The notes: generated by a model from the sequence alone, not told the origin. A stretch of 64,000 nucleotides of DNA from Symbiodinium natans (GCA_905221605.1 CAJNDS010002179.1:600001-664000); one strand, 5' to 3'; positions 35,509-47,744 are shown, numbered from the stretch's first letter. Program-made: numbers and translations.

Positions 35509-35904
35509 CTGCGTAGCATTCGTTTAACACTGTTGGGACCCTGTCAGGTTTGCTCAGCCACAAGGTTTAGGGTTTAGGGTTTAGGGTTTAGGGTTTAGGG
35601 TTTAGGGTTTAGGGACAGCCACAAGAAGAGCTCGAAATTCGGGAAGCCCTACCAAACTGCAACCTGCAAAAGAGGTTGAAGACCTCTGCTTGCCTAAGAA
35701 CCCCCTCCCCCCCCCCATCCCCCCCCAAAACATGGAGATACTAATCCCCGGACTGCCATTGCTTCCTTTTTTTTTTTGTGGGGGGGGGGGGGTTCCTTAA
35801 GCCATTACTAGAAGACGGTTCAAGGCCCCGGCATCTTGCAGAAGGCTCGCGAGCGCTGAGGGGAGGCCAGACTGCATGCTCAAGCAAGGTACTCTTTCAC
35901 AGAA

Positions 35905-35965
35905 GGGGGGTTTAGGGGTTTAGGGGTTTAGGGGTTTAGGGGTTTAGGGGTTTAGGGGTTAGGGT
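35905..35965. repeat. Variant array (TTTAGGGG)n
   Basis: Eight-base units repeated about seven times; a similar shorter array at 63800-63850. Confidence 0.9.
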
Positions 35966-36251
35966 GACCCACAGATGTACGCTAAATGGGGGTATATAAG
36001 TTTCGTTACCATACTTGTAACCCTACTTATAACCACCCATGAACCTCCAAGCGGGGGGGGGAGGGGGGTGGGGAGGTGGGGTTCATTCTCAGATGGAGGG
36101 CTTACCCTGAAGAAGGGGGTGACTGTTGAAGTGGTGGGGGGAGTGGGGGGTGGTGGGGAGTTGGAGGAGAGTGGGGGGAGTGGAGGGAGTGGAGGGAGTA
36201 GAGGGGGAGTGCGGGGAGTGAAGTGGCGGGTGGGGAGGTAGCGGGGAGGGA

Positions 36252-36434
36252 GTGGGGTTCATGCCCCCGCAGACTTTCGAGGCTCACGCTCGCACGAAGC
36301 AAGATTCGGGTTCTGAGTTCGCTGGCTGGGGGTGTGTCAGAGCAGGCGGAATTCCTGGGGTGCGTGTCTTGCTTAATGAGCATGACCGCCTAGAAAGATT
36401 TACGTTGTTCAAGGAGTCTGGGACCTACTCGTAG
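36252..36434 (+). CDS. Plus-strand ORF, unrecognised
   Basis: 60 codons, MGFMPPQTFEAHARTKQDSG, then VRVLLNEHDRLERFTLFKES and a stop. Well-formed C-terminal half. Confidence 0.35.
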   Translation: MGFMPPQTFEAHARTKQDSGSEFAGWGCVRAGGIPGVRVLLNEHDRLERFTLFKESGTYS

Positions 36435-37414
36435 CTGCTTTATAATCCCCTCCCCGAAATATTAACCCCACCTAACCCCTAATATTTATGCCCCCTCCAT
36501 ATTCTATAATATAACTATAATTGGGAGTATAATAGAGGGCAGGGGGGTTTTAATATTTGGGGGAAGGGATTAAAAGCACTGTCTTTTCCGGCCTACAACT
36601 GGTATCGCAGCTTGGTCGATTGGGCATGGGCGTTTCTCTCGCGGCCATTCTCTCAACCAGCACGAGGCACACCAACAAGTCAACTTACCGACGGCCGAGC
36701 CGCCAAGACACAAAATTCCCTCTTAACGAGAAGCACCCAAGCAAAGCCCTTACAAGACCTTTCAAGACATGAGCGGCGGCTAGAGAAGTTGCCTTGCCGG
36801 TCCAAGCGCTCGGGAACCTGGTCAGCGTGCGCTCGGCGTAAAGCAGAAACTTAGCCTTTCGGGTTGTTGTTTTGCTGTGGCCACCGGCCTAGCTGAAGAA
36901 AATGCACTTCAGGGATTCATACTGATCACGAGCGGAGAAAAGTTGGCTCCACTACCGTCGTCTTTGTCGGTCTTCCCAACACTCAATTACGCCTCAACAG
37001 TAGGTGTATTTGTTTTTGCCATCTGCCTATAGCTAGCTGACTGGGTCGCACTGCAGGGCATTCACACGTCTCCTCAGGGACATGCCCTGGCTACGAATCG
37101 AACACTTTCTTCCATTGCCTGCCCAGCAGCTTCCATTCATGCGTATGGGGGTTCCGGGTTTCGGGTTGGGTCCGGGGTTCATGGTTGGTGCCGGCTTGAA
37201 GGAAACGCTTCTGATGTCTTGTCTTGTTGTTTTTGTTGTGCAAGTGCGGCTGCCACCGAGCCCACTTACAACTTGCAGGGTCGAATTTTAGAGTTCACTA
37301 GGCCGCGAAGGTCAGGACTTTGGAGCAACCCTAAGGCCCTAAGCCTAAACCCTAAACCCTAAACCCTAAACCCTAAACCCCAAACCCTAAACCCTAACCC
37401 TAAACCCGGAATCA

Positions 37415-37508
37415 AAAGCCGATTTTCTTGCGCGAGATCTCTAAGCCACGGGCGAGGCGCTGCAGAACAGTCCGTCGCATCGCTGGAGCAAAGGCTCCAA
37501 GCCTCGTT
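37415..37508 (-). CDS. Candidate terminal exon
   Basis: Reads LGAFAPAMRRTVLQRLARGL then EISRKKIGF and TGA; an amphipathic basic helix, in an island between CCCTAAA (37345-37410) and TTTAGGG (37511-37530). Confidence 0.45.
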
Positions 37509-38271
37509 TGGGGTTTAGGGTTTAGGGTTCAGGGTTTCGTTTATTCAGGGTTTCGGGGTTTGGGCTTGCTACAGAGGATTTGTTGATGATTCTTCCTGAA
37601 CCCTTTGAGCCCACTGTATAAGCTTTCTGCCCTAGACCACCTGTAAACCCTTAAGCCCTGCCTGTGTGGGCTCACGAGTCATCAGAGGGGCTGTGAACAG
37701 GGCACGCAAACGCTACAAGGTTGTTCGCGTCTTTGGCCAAAGGATTTTTGTGCCTTCAGCGGAAAAACTCGACTGACGAAGCCGCCGGCTCTTTTGGACC
37801 TCGACATCGCGCTCTCTTTCTCTCTCTGCACTACACCTTCTAGATAAATGGACGGCAATCAGCTTCAGGCGTCCGCCTCTCACTGGGCCAAGAGCCCGAG
37901 ATGAAAAAGCACGGACAGCTTGGAGCTCTAAGTCTACTATAGGTCCAGAGGGTCCAAATACCCTGTATCTATGGTTTTGTAGGGCCCCCAGAACCCCTAG
38001 GCTTGTGGACCTTCCAAAATACAAACATAGGGTCTTTGGACCCTCTTGGAAAAGTATTCAAGAATGTAGCTACTCTAAGAGTCTAAGACTGCGAGGAGAT
38101 GGGTCAGGAGATGTGAGCAGCTTTGTCTTGAGCTCATTTGTGTCGGTGCACCGGTGTGCGTGCGCCGACCACGGCTGACTGCATCCACATTCATATGCCG
38201 GGAACGTGTCCGCAAGCGGACTAAGCCGATCTAGCAACCTGCTCAGGTCTTAGGGTTGGCTTTGAGCACAT

Positions 38272-39127
38272 GTGATCCAAGTGTTCTCTGGCAACAACCA
38301 AGACCCAACCAGGATAAAACAAAATGATCGTTCGGATGGCCGGTCAATTGCCGAAGGGCTGCAGCGGAGCTGCACACGGACGGTGTGCCGGCTTGCGCTA
38401 GCTGAAGATCTAGATTCTAGACTGTCCAGAACTCAACAGCCACTTCGCCAAAGGAGGATGATGGCGCGGCATGCGGTTTTTTTCGAACTCCAACCGTATG
38501 CTACTCATCAAGAGCCAGCAGGCGGGCGAACCCACAATGATGCCAAGTGCTCGTTCCACCATTTTTGCGTCTCTCCTTTGTCGGTCTTTTGGTTCTCTAT
38601 ATATAGTGGCACAGCTGCCCTCTGAGCTCAATCAAGGGCCACTAGTTCATGGTTGGGACAATATCAAAGATTTCAGTTTTATTCCTTATAGGGTTTAAGT
38701 ACCCTTGAAAATGTACAAGGAAGATTGTTTGCTATTCCTTATAGGGTTTAAGTACCCTTAAAGATGTAAAAGGGTACCCAACTACGACAAAGGCCAAGAA
38801 GCCCCCCGGGCAAACTTTGCCCCCGATGTGTTTTCATTTCGGCTGATGTCCTCCTGCCGCATTGCAGCGGCCTTAGGGTTTAGGGTTAGTAGAAATCTTC
38901 TGAAGTATATGGGAATGGCCGAAGTATGTGCTTCTCCCAAGCGGGGGTCTGCGTCTGAAAGCCTTGGTGCAAATACTAGTCGACTGGCCAAGAAATTGCG
39001 CTATGGCCCTATGAGCTGTGAATGGCAAGCATCAGTCCTTCTAGCTAGATCTAAGGAAATGTGTCCCAAGCTAAGCCGCGCAGGGAGGATGGCAAAATGG
39101 CGAGCAGCGTGTAGCAGTGTAGCATAA
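38272..39127 (+). CDS. Two plus-strand ORFs, unrecognised
   Basis: 38272-38625: 117 codons (MIQVFSGNNQDPTRIKQNDR). 38828-39127: 99 codons, whose part after 38893 (NLLKYMGMAEVCASPKRGSA) looks most protein-like. Minus-strand frames are open too (39071-39286), so strand is uncertain. Confidence 0.3.
38675..38775. repeat. 55-bp direct repeat, two copies
   Basis: TATTCCTTATAGGGTTTAAG then TACCCTTxAAxATGTA occurs at about 38680 and 38735. Confidence 0.85.
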
Positions 39128-39993
39128 GATGTACAAGCAGAGAGCGACAACTTTCGCGAACAAATAAACACGCCAGTATTCCACAACACGCTGCAAACAC
39201 CAAGTGCGCTCATTGGCTACCCTCCCGCGTTGCTCATTCGTCGGTTCTCCAGGGTAATAAGCATTCATCCAACAGTCTGAGCTCAAGGGCCGAGAAGGAT
39301 CCTACAGAAATTGGCGCTTATTGCCCATCCACTATGCAATCTTTGCTCGAGCTCAGGGTCTGGGAACGTGACGAGGCCGACGGGCCTTCTTTCAATGTCC
39401 ACTTGCAACCTTGCCGGAAGCGGACTGAGCCTGCCTTTCAAACTGTCGGCGTGGGGCTAGTTTGAGAACAGCAATGCAGATCCAGCATCGCTGATTCCAT
39501 GCGAACCCTCAGCCCAAGCCAAGCAGCAAAAACTCAGCCCAAGCCAAGCGGCAATACCGGGGTTAGCAGAATGATGGTTCCTGGCCGTGCAGTCGGTGCA
39601 GTCGCCTCATAACTGCAGCAGAGCTGTACACGGCAGGTGCTTCCAAGCCAGATCTCCAATCTAGACTTCGCCCACGGAAGCGGACATGAGGAGGGAGATG
39701 AGGAAACTGCGCGCAGCGCCACAAACACACAAAGCTGAAATCTCATGAGGTATCATCATACGGTCGAAGCCGCAAGACTTCCGACAATGACAGCTGCACT
39801 GCTGCCGCGGCACATTCGCCACTCTCCCGCACCTGTTTTGGCGCCTGAGCCTTACAGTTAATATGCCCACCGTTTCAAAAATCTGGGTCCTCACTTTCCA
39901 TGTTTGCTTTGTTTATTTTTATGAGGGTGGGTCGCGGAGGGGGAGTGGCTTAGGAAGGCTTCTGTAGAGAAGGCGACCGCCAAGAACCGAAGA

Positions 39994-40040
<47 letters not shown>

Positions 40041-40074
40041 GTGGTGGTGACACGCTCTTAACTGATCATGGTGC

Positions 40075-40405
40075 TTTCTGCTGTTTCTTTACTTTTTCTC
40101 TTGTTTTCTCCTGTTTTTTCTGCGTTTGAGGGGTTGGGGGGGTTGGGGGGGGGGAACGTGCTGTGCTTTGTGTACACAGGACCACGCTGTCTACTGTTTT
40201 TCCTCCTTTTTTTTTTGCGTTTGAGGGGTTGGGGGGGGGGGGGGGGGGTTGGGGGGGAGGGCTAATTACGTGCTGTGCTTTGTGCACCATGACCACGCTG
40301 TCTACTGTTTTTCCTCTGTTCTTTTTTTGTTTTGATCTGTTTCTTTTGTTTTCTCCTTTTTTTTGGCGTTTGAGGGGTTGCGGGGGGGGGGGGTTAATTA
40401 GGTAC
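40075..40405. repeat. Three-copy minisatellite, unit about 100-120 bp
   Basis: GACCACGCTGTCTACTGTTT (near 40190 and 40290; variant at 40070) followed by a T-rich run, GCGTTTGAGGGGTTGGGG, poly-G and TAATTACGTGCTGTGC. Confidence 0.88.
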
Positions 40406-40457
40406 CCCACAGGCTGAAACAAGGCCAAGCCCCTTAAGCCAACCTTTTCCCTAAACC

Positions 40458-40840
40458 CCAATGCCTCCAGCAAGCCCAACAGTCGTGCACCGCGAAATCC
40501 TCAACCCCAAAGCCTCAAGCAAGCCCCAAACTCGTGTACCCTTAAAACCTAAACCCCAAAGCCTCCAGCAAGATCAGACCCCTCAACCCTACCCTTCAAC
40601 CCGTAACGCCTCAAGCAAGGGCAAACCCTTTCACCTTACCCTTAAACCCTAGACCCCGCAGCCTCCAGTGTCAGCCCAAAAGGTCTCTACCCTTAAGCCC
40701 GAAACCCCCAAATCTCCAGTGCAAACCCAAAAGGTTTCTGCCCTTAACACCCAAACCCTATACCTATTCTTAAACCCAAAAGATCTCCACCCTTCAGCCC
40801 TAAACCCCACATCTCCTGTGCAAGCCCAAAAAAAGCGTTT
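40458..40840. repeat. Degenerate tandem repeat, unit about 50 bp
   Basis: GCCTCCAGCAAGCCCAA ... CCCTTAAACCCTAAACCCCAA repeated about seven times with drift, the telomere motif being part of the unit. Confidence 0.8.
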
Positions 40841-40860
40841 CGAATTAAGAACGTGACGCC

Positions 40861-40964
<104 letters not shown>

Positions 40965-41016
40965 CGCTCCGCGCGTATTCGACGCCGCGTCCGTCTACAT
41001 ACTCGTAGTCGTAGTA

Positions 41017-41104
<88 letters not shown>

Positions 41105-41224
41105 GAGGTTTGTCCCCGCTGGTGCGACGGACAAAACACACTTTTTTAGGGCGTTTCGCTTGGGTTTTTGACAGTGACTGTTTAAAATGTGCAAAAACAC
41201 ATATAAAAGTGTCGTTTTTAAAGG

Positions 41225-41475
41225 TTTCTTTGAAAAAACATTACGTTTTCGACGACAAAATGCTCTAAATACCAGCATTCGCACTCGATATTTTTCGGAA
41301 ATTTAGGCTTTCTTTGCGACTCCAAAAAAACACTGATTTTCCGCCTCGATTTTGCCGATCGCGTTTTTGTCTTTTTTTCTGCGACCGGAAATTCTGTAAA
41401 TACCAGCATATCTGCTGTTACAGTCGCCGAAAATGCTGTAAATTCCAGCATTTTCGTACTCGATGAAGAGGACAA
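41225..41475. repeat. Short degenerate repeat with CTGTAAATACCAGCAT
   Basis: AAAATGCTCTAAATACCAGC, AAATTCTGTAAATACCAGCA and AAATGCTGTAAATTCCAGCA recur with GCGACCGGAAA/GTCGCCGAAAA spacers. No gene. Confidence 0.65.
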
Positions 41476-41816
41476 GCGCACCATGCAGCGCAAATTTACT
41501 GCGCAACGCATCCTATCTTTTGCGGGGTGGGGTTGGGGGGTGGGGTAATTACGTTTCAGATCGGCGAACTTTGTGTGTTACCCGTGCATGCGAACAGGGT
41601 ATAGGGTACAGAGTGTAGGGTCTAGGGTATAGAGTTGAGGGGAAGGGTTCCAGGTGCCTACTGGGCTTAGGGTTTAGATCTGAGACCTTCTTCTCAAACG
41701 AAGTGCTGCTGCAATGAACAGCATGACATACTCTTCGGGTTGGCGCGTTCATCTTGACGAGTCCAACGGCATCCGTCGCACTGGGGGGGGGGGGGGGGGG
41801 GGGGGGGGGGGTAGCA

Positions 41817-41924
<108 letters not shown>

Positions 41925-41925
41925 C

Positions 41926-41978
<53 letters not shown>

Positions 41979-42221
41979 CAGTATAGGAGGAGGAGTTGGT
42001 AGGATGAGCAGTATTAGTGGTGCGCTGGCGAAGACTAGAAGGCAGTTTGGATTCAATAGTTGGCCCTCCCCCCCTTGAACCCCCCCTGCAGAACATCATT
42101 TCATGGTCCTCCGGTTCGGCAACCATCTCGAAAATTCTGCGAAACGGTTTTGCTGAATCGGGGGCTCTTGGCACATGTAATTAGACTTGCACATTGCTTG
42201 CAACGAGCTTTCTTGAACCCT

Positions 42222-42546
42222 TCAGGCAGCATTCTGGATGTTGCTTCCACGCTGCATCGCCATGCGCCTTGCACGCTCAAGCGCGAGCGCTCCTGTGATT
42301 TTTGCAGACTCAACGGCCAGCGACTTGGAATCACGCCGAAGGAGCGTCACCTCATCACTCTCCCCTAAGGCCTTGCCCAGGATCTCATGACGGGATAAGC
42401 CTCGGTTGTGGCTGATGAGCTGCTGTTCTTGCGTCGGGATTCCCGCAGACTTGGCAATCATCTTTTGTGCCTCGAAGACCGTAGTAGCACCCAGGTCCAC
42501 CGAGATCGTGCACAGCGGACCAGCCAGGCCCACAACGCGCAGGGAC
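42222..42546 (-). CDS. Ubiquitin-like fold domain exon with C-terminal end
   Basis: After acceptor AACCTAG: SLRVVGLAGPLCTISVDLGA, TVFEAQKMIAKSAGIPTQEQ, QLISHNRGLSRHEIL, EVTLLRR. The strand-helix-strand order, the Q-L--- turn and the terminal LLRR fit the ubiquitin-like domains common at the N-termini of dinoflagellate proteins. It continues with SKSLAVESAKITGALALERA and stops at 42222. The sequence just upstream (42554-42652) is an inverted-repeat element, so the apparent longer ORF there is not coding. Function beyond the domain is unknown. Confidence 0.7.
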
Positions 42547-42652
42547 CTAGGTTTAAAGCCCTGTTTTGCTTGAAACCCTCTGAAGAAAACATCCCTGGAG
42601 ATGATATCCTCTTTAATACCCAAGAGGGTTGAAAATGTAAGATCTCCCAATT

Positions 42653-42742
42653 AAGTGCGGAGAGACCCCTCCACCCGGGCTTCTGTCACCTTCTTGGCAG
42701 GAGCTTTGCGGCGTCTGGGCGGCCGCGGCTGCTGCGAGGGCT
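42653..42742 (-). CDS. Candidate exon upstream of the ubiquitin-like exon
   Basis: Acceptor TTGTGCAG; reads PSQQPRPPRRRKAPAKKVTE then ARVEGSLRT. Basic, proline-rich, disordered; possibly a nuclear-targeting linker in the same gene. Confidence 0.45.
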
Positions 42743-42962
42743 CTGCACAAGGCCACATTGCTCCAGGTGGTGGACACGGCCGGGCAACCCCTCCACTTCT
42801 TTCAGAAGGGTTTAGGGCAACCCCTCCGCTACAGGCTTAATTCACCTGGATTCCTGGGAGCCCTATACCGGCTCTGCAAGAGCAGCGCCAGTCCGTGGCA
42901 AGGTCTGGAAATGCGCAACTTGGGGATTGCCACCTCACTCAGTGACCCTGGGTATGTTCTAC

Positions 42963-43093
42963 GCTTCATCTTCTGCTGCGGTGCCTTCACGTGGACGCTC
43001 GGCATCCAAGGTGATGAAGGGCTGCGCTCCGTCCCCTGCGAAGCTGCAGAGAAGGAACTTGCCCAAGGCTTCATGGGGCTCTGCATACTGGAA
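42963..43093 (-). CDS. Candidate exon, unrecognised
   Basis: Acceptor CGTAAG, GT donor (GC then GTAGAA); about 43 codons, FQYAEPHEALGKFLLCSFAG then DGAQPFITLDAERP, with G/C-ending codons. The plus strand is also open (42758-43168) but has weaker codon bias. Confidence 0.48.
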
Positions 43094-43169
43094 CTTACGG
43101 CAGTCTTTCGCGCATGCGGTGTGACTTCATTTCAGCGATGCTGGCTGTCAGCACAAAGACTGACCTAAA

Positions 43170-43560
43170 TACGGTGGTCTCAAGTGCAAGCTGGAGACTC
43201 CTTGTCTTAGTTTAGCCCGTAACCCTAAACTCAGTGAGGTACCGAGCCGCAACTCGGATGTCAACAACCAGAGCTTGCCCTTAAGGGGACTCACGAGTGG
43301 TGTACTTGCCATGTGCTATGCGTACCGTGAGCTAATGCAAAGAAATAAGAGAAGTTCGTAAATCTATGGTCCACAACTAAACCCTACTCTTACCGAGTAC
43401 TGCATAGCCCCGGTTAATGCCAACCAGAAACCAAAGCCCTAAACCGGTGACCCTAGCCCCCCAACCACCGCTTAGGGCCTGCGGTCCATACACCTCAAAC
43501 ACGTAGGCTAGAAAGCGTATCGCGGAGGCAACCACGCAGGCCACCTGCTTCCCTTACCCA
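43170..43560. other. Interval without recognisable feature
   Basis: I see no repeat family, array or convincing exon here. Confidence 0.5.
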
Positions 43561-43867
43561 GTCTTAACCTTTAAACCCTAAACCCGAAACCTTGAACCCT
43601 AAACCCTAAACCCTAAACCTCCCATCTACTGTGGCTGCCAAGGTGGCCTCGGGAGCTCAGAGCAGCATCCACCAGGACGAGGGATGCCTCAAGCAAGAGC
43701 AGGGTTCTTCTCGCTGGTCGCGGGAGGTGCATTGTAGAATCCATTGAACCCTTGGTTTCCTAAACCGAACCTGGCGGCCGAAGGCCACATGCTACAAGCA
43801 TGTGCAGCAGCACCAGCGCTACCACCCCCACTGCGCCCCCCTCCCCCTCCCCGAACCACCATCACCA

Positions 43868-44110
43868 TCACCCCTTACACAAAGGCCCACTGCCGCCTAA
43901 AGCAGCAGCGTCATCGTCATCGTCGTCATGCCCCGTACCCATCATGCCCATGAAGATGGCGTCACACAAACAAAACATTTGACCTTGCTGATCCTTGCTG
44001 GCCTCTGGATGCCGCCCATCGAGGTGGATCAACTTTGCGTCCCTGCGGGCGAGGCTGTCACAAGTAAGGGGTCCAGCTTGCACGCATGCCTGCCGGAAGC
44101 ATGATCCATG
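43868..44110 (-). CDS. Candidate exon with acidic Asp run
   Basis: Frame reads CFRQACVQAGPLTCDSLARR, DAKLIHLDGRHPEASKD, then MMGTGHDDDDDDAAAL and a stop. Cysteine-rich start and six consecutive Asp. No family recognised. Confidence 0.4.
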   Translation of the reverse strand, partial: HGSCFRQACVQAGPLTCDSLARRDAKLIHLDGRHPEASKDQQGQMFCLCDAIFMGMMGTGHDDDDDDAAALGGSGPLCKG

Positions 44111-44369
44111 CAGAACCAGCTGACGTGGACTGATTGTTGTTGTTGTTGTTTTTATTTTTCTATTTTTTTTTTGGGGGGGGAGGAGGGGGCGACACGCTGC
44201 CCCGGCACCCAACAATAGCAAAAACGTTGTCCTACACAAGCGTTGTTCCGTGTTCTCGATGCCTTGACCGCCATGCAGCTCCAAACGCAAGAGAATGCAA
44301 GGCTACTTGTATTGTCTCCAGAGTTCCGGGTGCGTTTAGGGTTTAGGGTTGAACATATCCAGCGCGAGC

Positions 44370-44513
44370 TAGGACTTCTGCACGTGCAGCCGTTGCACTG
44401 AATCCTCCAAACGCTCAAGAATGAAACCTTACAAGACGATGGCTCCACGCTCACTTCGTTTTCAACACGACTTCCTCTTCGAGGTGGGGCAGCCTTCTGT
44501 CATCTCTTGTGCA
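44370..44513 (-). CDS. Two candidate coiled-coil exons
   Basis: 44451-44513: acceptor TTTGCAG, CTRDDRRLPHLEEEVVLKTK then a stop. 44370-44413: acceptor CTTGAG, RLEDSVQRLHVQK. Heptad-like and adjacent; they may be one gene with the 43.9 kb exon. Confidence 0.4.
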
Positions 44514-44957
44514 CTGCAAACAGGGGGTGGGATGTCACTGCCCCTAGAATTAAGTATTTCGAAGATCTTCACCCCTACAGCCCCTAACATCTTCATAACC
44601 TTTTGCTCACGCATCCCCTTTTTTCCTATACAGCATCTGAACCCTAAACATCGTAACCCCCTAACCTAAGCATCTCATCCCCCAAGCCCTAAGCATCTTT
44701 ACACTTTTTTCACCCTGAAGCCTACATGACATGTCCAAAATGCTTTTGTTGTAGGGTTTGGGGTTTAGGGTTTAGGGTTTAGGGTTTAGGGTTTAGGGTT
44801 TAGGGTTTAGGGTTTAGGGTTTAGGGTTTTCTTACACCCGAATACGTCTGAACGCTTAAGCCCAAGGCCTCTCAAATATCTTACCCAGCCCTAGTATCTT
44901 AAAGATCTTGACCCCTTAGTGCTAAATATATCTTCAGCGCTAGATTTGAATGCATCC

Positions 44958-45098
44958 CGTGTCTGCAGGAGTCTCCCGTGAACCTAACCGCCGCGGAGGG
45001 AGCCTGAGACACATGTTGAAGGAAGAGAACAGCCTACTACATGTGGGGAACATAATTTTCCTACTGCCAAGCCTGGGGGAAAAGAGCTTCCCCATATG
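44958..45098 (+). CDS. Candidate plus-strand exon
   Basis: Acceptor GTGTCTGCAG; reads SREPNRRGGSLRHMLKEENS, LLHVGNIIFLLPSLGEKSF then a stop. About 45 codons. Confidence 0.4.
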
Positions 45099-45310
45099 AA
45101 GGCACCAGAACAGCACTGCAGGACAACCAACATCAGGGCCTCCCGAGGGTATGGAATTGGCGCCCAGGTGCTTTGACGCTCAGGCGTAATTCTGCGAGCA
45201 AAACAGGAAGTCTTGTCAATCGCGCAGGCTAAGACCCCTGCACCCTAAACCGTAAACCCTAAACCCTAAAGTGCTTCAGGCAAACCCGAGGTCAACAAAA
45301 AGTACGTAGT

Positions 45311-45778
45311 ATGGAATACGGAGAGCAGCTTTCCACAGGCGTAGACTCAGAGACTTCTCGCAAAGCATTTAAACCAGCTGTGTGCGCAAACCTGCGCGTG
45401 AGCACTCTTGTGCGCACTGGTCAGGCAGGACTTGGAGCTGAAGTGAATTGGGCAGGGCACATGGTCACGACGGGCTGCGCTGCGAACACGGTCAAAAAAA
45501 ACGGTGATCAGCCTAACTTGATACTGGTAGGCTGGGTATTTCGTCGAAGCTCAAGAAAGATGACTTGTGCCACCGCATTCAATCATGCCATGCCCAATCT
45601 AGCTGCTACGGAAAAAAGTGTGAGACGAGCACTCGGCGCAACGCCACTGCAGCAGTGCACACCACCTCCTTGGGAGGCCCGGTGCTTGTGCTGCTGGGCT
45701 CTCGGGGTCCCCTCTGGGACTTCTTCAGTGCGATCGATCAGCCGCGATAGGCCACTAGGCACGAACCCGAAACCCTGA
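45311..45778 (+). CDS. 155-codon plus-strand ORF, unrecognised
   Basis: The longest plus-strand ORF outside simple repeats. It starts MEYGEQLSTGVDSETSRKAF and ends by running into CCTGAACCCTAAA. No introns and no family recognised; a retrocopy is possible. Confidence 0.33.
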   Translation: MEYGEQLSTGVDSETSRKAFKPAVCANLRVSTLVRTGQAGLGAEVNWAGHMVTTGCAANTVKKNGDQPNLILVGWVFRRSSRKMTCATAFNHAMPNLAATEKSVRRALGATPLQQCTPPPWEARCLCCWALGVPSGTSSVRSISRDRPLGTNPKP

Positions 45779-45929
45779 ACCCTAAATCTGTACTGAACTT
45801 GGAATCCTAGCAAAAACTATTTACTTCTAGCTGTTTCTTAAGGAATCAAAATACCCCAAAATTAAAAATATTCCCCAAAACTCCGAAGAAATTGCCTTTT
45901 TCGATTGCTTATATAATGCCCCGAGCCGC

Positions 45930-46384
45930 TCAGCTTGAGAGGACCTCCCGCGCGTGCTCAGTTGCAAAATTCAATTCAGCTTGCTTTCTGGGGCGTGGCA
46001 GTTGCCCTGGCTGGGGGTGCAGGTGATGAGGTGGGCTGGGGTTCTGCAACCCTAAACCCTAAACGCTAAACCCTAAACCCTAAACCCTAAACCCTACACC
46101 CTACACCCTAAACCCTAAACCCTAACCCTAGGGATCTGCCGCCCCAAAGGCCAAGGGATTGCGTTGAGCTTGAGCTTTGGCTACCCCTAAGTCTAGGGCT
46201 CCTAGGCTGCCAGAGTTAGGGTTTAGGGTTTAGGGTTTAGGGTTTAGGGTTTAGGGTTTAGGGTTTAGGGTTTCGAGTTTAGGCCCGCACCCTTCATTCC
46301 AGATACGAGGCATGTCGCCCATCCAGCGATCAGCTCCTCAAAATCTGCTCAGCTTGGCCACCGCGTCTTCCTGCTCGGCTGCAG
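45930..46384 (-). CDS. Two candidate exons
   Basis: 46340-46384 (after CTGCAG) reads AEQEDAVAKLSRF; 45930-46050 (acceptor GTTGCAG) reads NPSPPHHLHPQPGQLPRPRK, QAELNFATEHAREVLSS then a stop. Confidence 0.38.
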
Positions 46385-46419
46385 GATGGGGACATGAGAC
46401 CTGCTCTCTAGCCCTAAAC

Positions 46420-46600
46420 CCTGAAAAACCCTTAAAACCCTTAAAACCCCTTAAGACCCCGCAAAACCCCGTAAAACCCCTTAAAACCCTTTAAACCCTT
46501 TAACTTTAAACCCTTCCCCTTTAAACCCTTTAAACCCTTTAAACCCTTTAAACCCTTTAAACCCTCTAAACCCTCTAAACCCTCTAAACCCTAAACCCCA
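46420..46600. repeat. Variant array with 9-bp unit CCCTTTAAA
   Basis: Telomere-derived units AACCCTTAAAACCCC grade into AACCCTTTAAACCCTTTAAA. Confidence 0.9.
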
Positions 46601-47085
46601 AACCCTTTCAATCTTACTCAAAACCCTAATGCCTAAAGAAGCTAAGAACCCACAGCTACCCCACAAGCAGCCTCATGTTCGACCTTTGAGGGCTGGAAGG
46701 CCTCGGGCTCCTGGGCGGAAAGGACTCGCCTATGGGGCACTTCATGCGGCTTCCCTAAGCGGTTTAGGGGCAGATGGGTTAGGGTTTAGGGTCTAGGGCT
46801 TGGGGCTTGGGGTTTGGGGTTTAGGATTTAGGGTAGTTTTCTGTGTTCCCCACAGCCGCCCGGCGTTGTGCTCTCAATTCCTTGAGAGAGTTGCCCCCCA
46901 ACCCCCCTCACCTATCGCTGACCCCCGATATCCGGAATCCGGACTCTGACTGTGTCAAACGGAAGCCCAGCCCAATGCCTGGCGAAGGTTTCGGTTCTAC
47001 CCTGATTCTCAACGAGCAACTCCCTAGGCTTCATACGCTTGTCGGCCCCGGGTTCTGGCAAACTACCACGTCGTAATTATTGCTT

Positions 47086-47217
47086 CGTGCGTAGCAAGAT
47101 CTGAAGCTTCCGAATCTGGATCTGCATCCTCTCCAACTTTTACCCGCCCGAGGCAGCGGCAATGGCCATCCTCTGCTGGATGGTGCCCAGCTCTTTCCTC
47201 GCCGGGATTGATGCAGG
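47086..47217 (-). pseudogene. Candidate coding stretch broken by an in-frame TAA
   Basis: Acceptor after CAAG; reads PASIPARKELGTIQQRMAIA then AAASGG, then TAA at 47140-47142, and continues in the same frame as KLERMQIQIRKLQILLRTK, a coiled-coil-like helix. Either a nonsense mutation in a decaying gene, a base error, or two exons. Confidence 0.4.
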
Positions 47218-47744
47218 CTTGGGCGTATCACGACAGGGTATGCGCCCCTGAAAGCTAAGCGTGAAAATGCATGTCTACATGCATATGTGTATCTATAAAC
47301 AAATATAAATATAAATATACATATAAATATATATATATATATGCATTGGGCGTGCTTGGCTACTTCCATGTCTGACTCACAGCATGGGGGTCACCATCGT
47401 GTCTACTAATATTTCATTAGCTAGGATGGCCCGTAAAACCCTCTTAAAACTATTCCTGACTATCATCGTCTTAAACCAAATAAGGGAAAGCATAAAATGT
47501 CCCAAGGGCCTCCTGAGTTACGGCCCAGGAAAGCCTAGAGCGTGGGGCCCTGTCAACCGCAAGAAGACGCCACTTCAACCAGCCCTTTGCCATGACCCTC
47601 AACCCTCAACCCTCAACACTAAACCCTAAACCCTAAACCTAAGCCCTAACCCCTTTTGCAAGTGGGCTTGGGGACTAGCCAGATCCTTGCATCACAACCC
47701 TTAACCCTTAACCCTAAACTAACAAACCCTAAACCCAGACCCCA

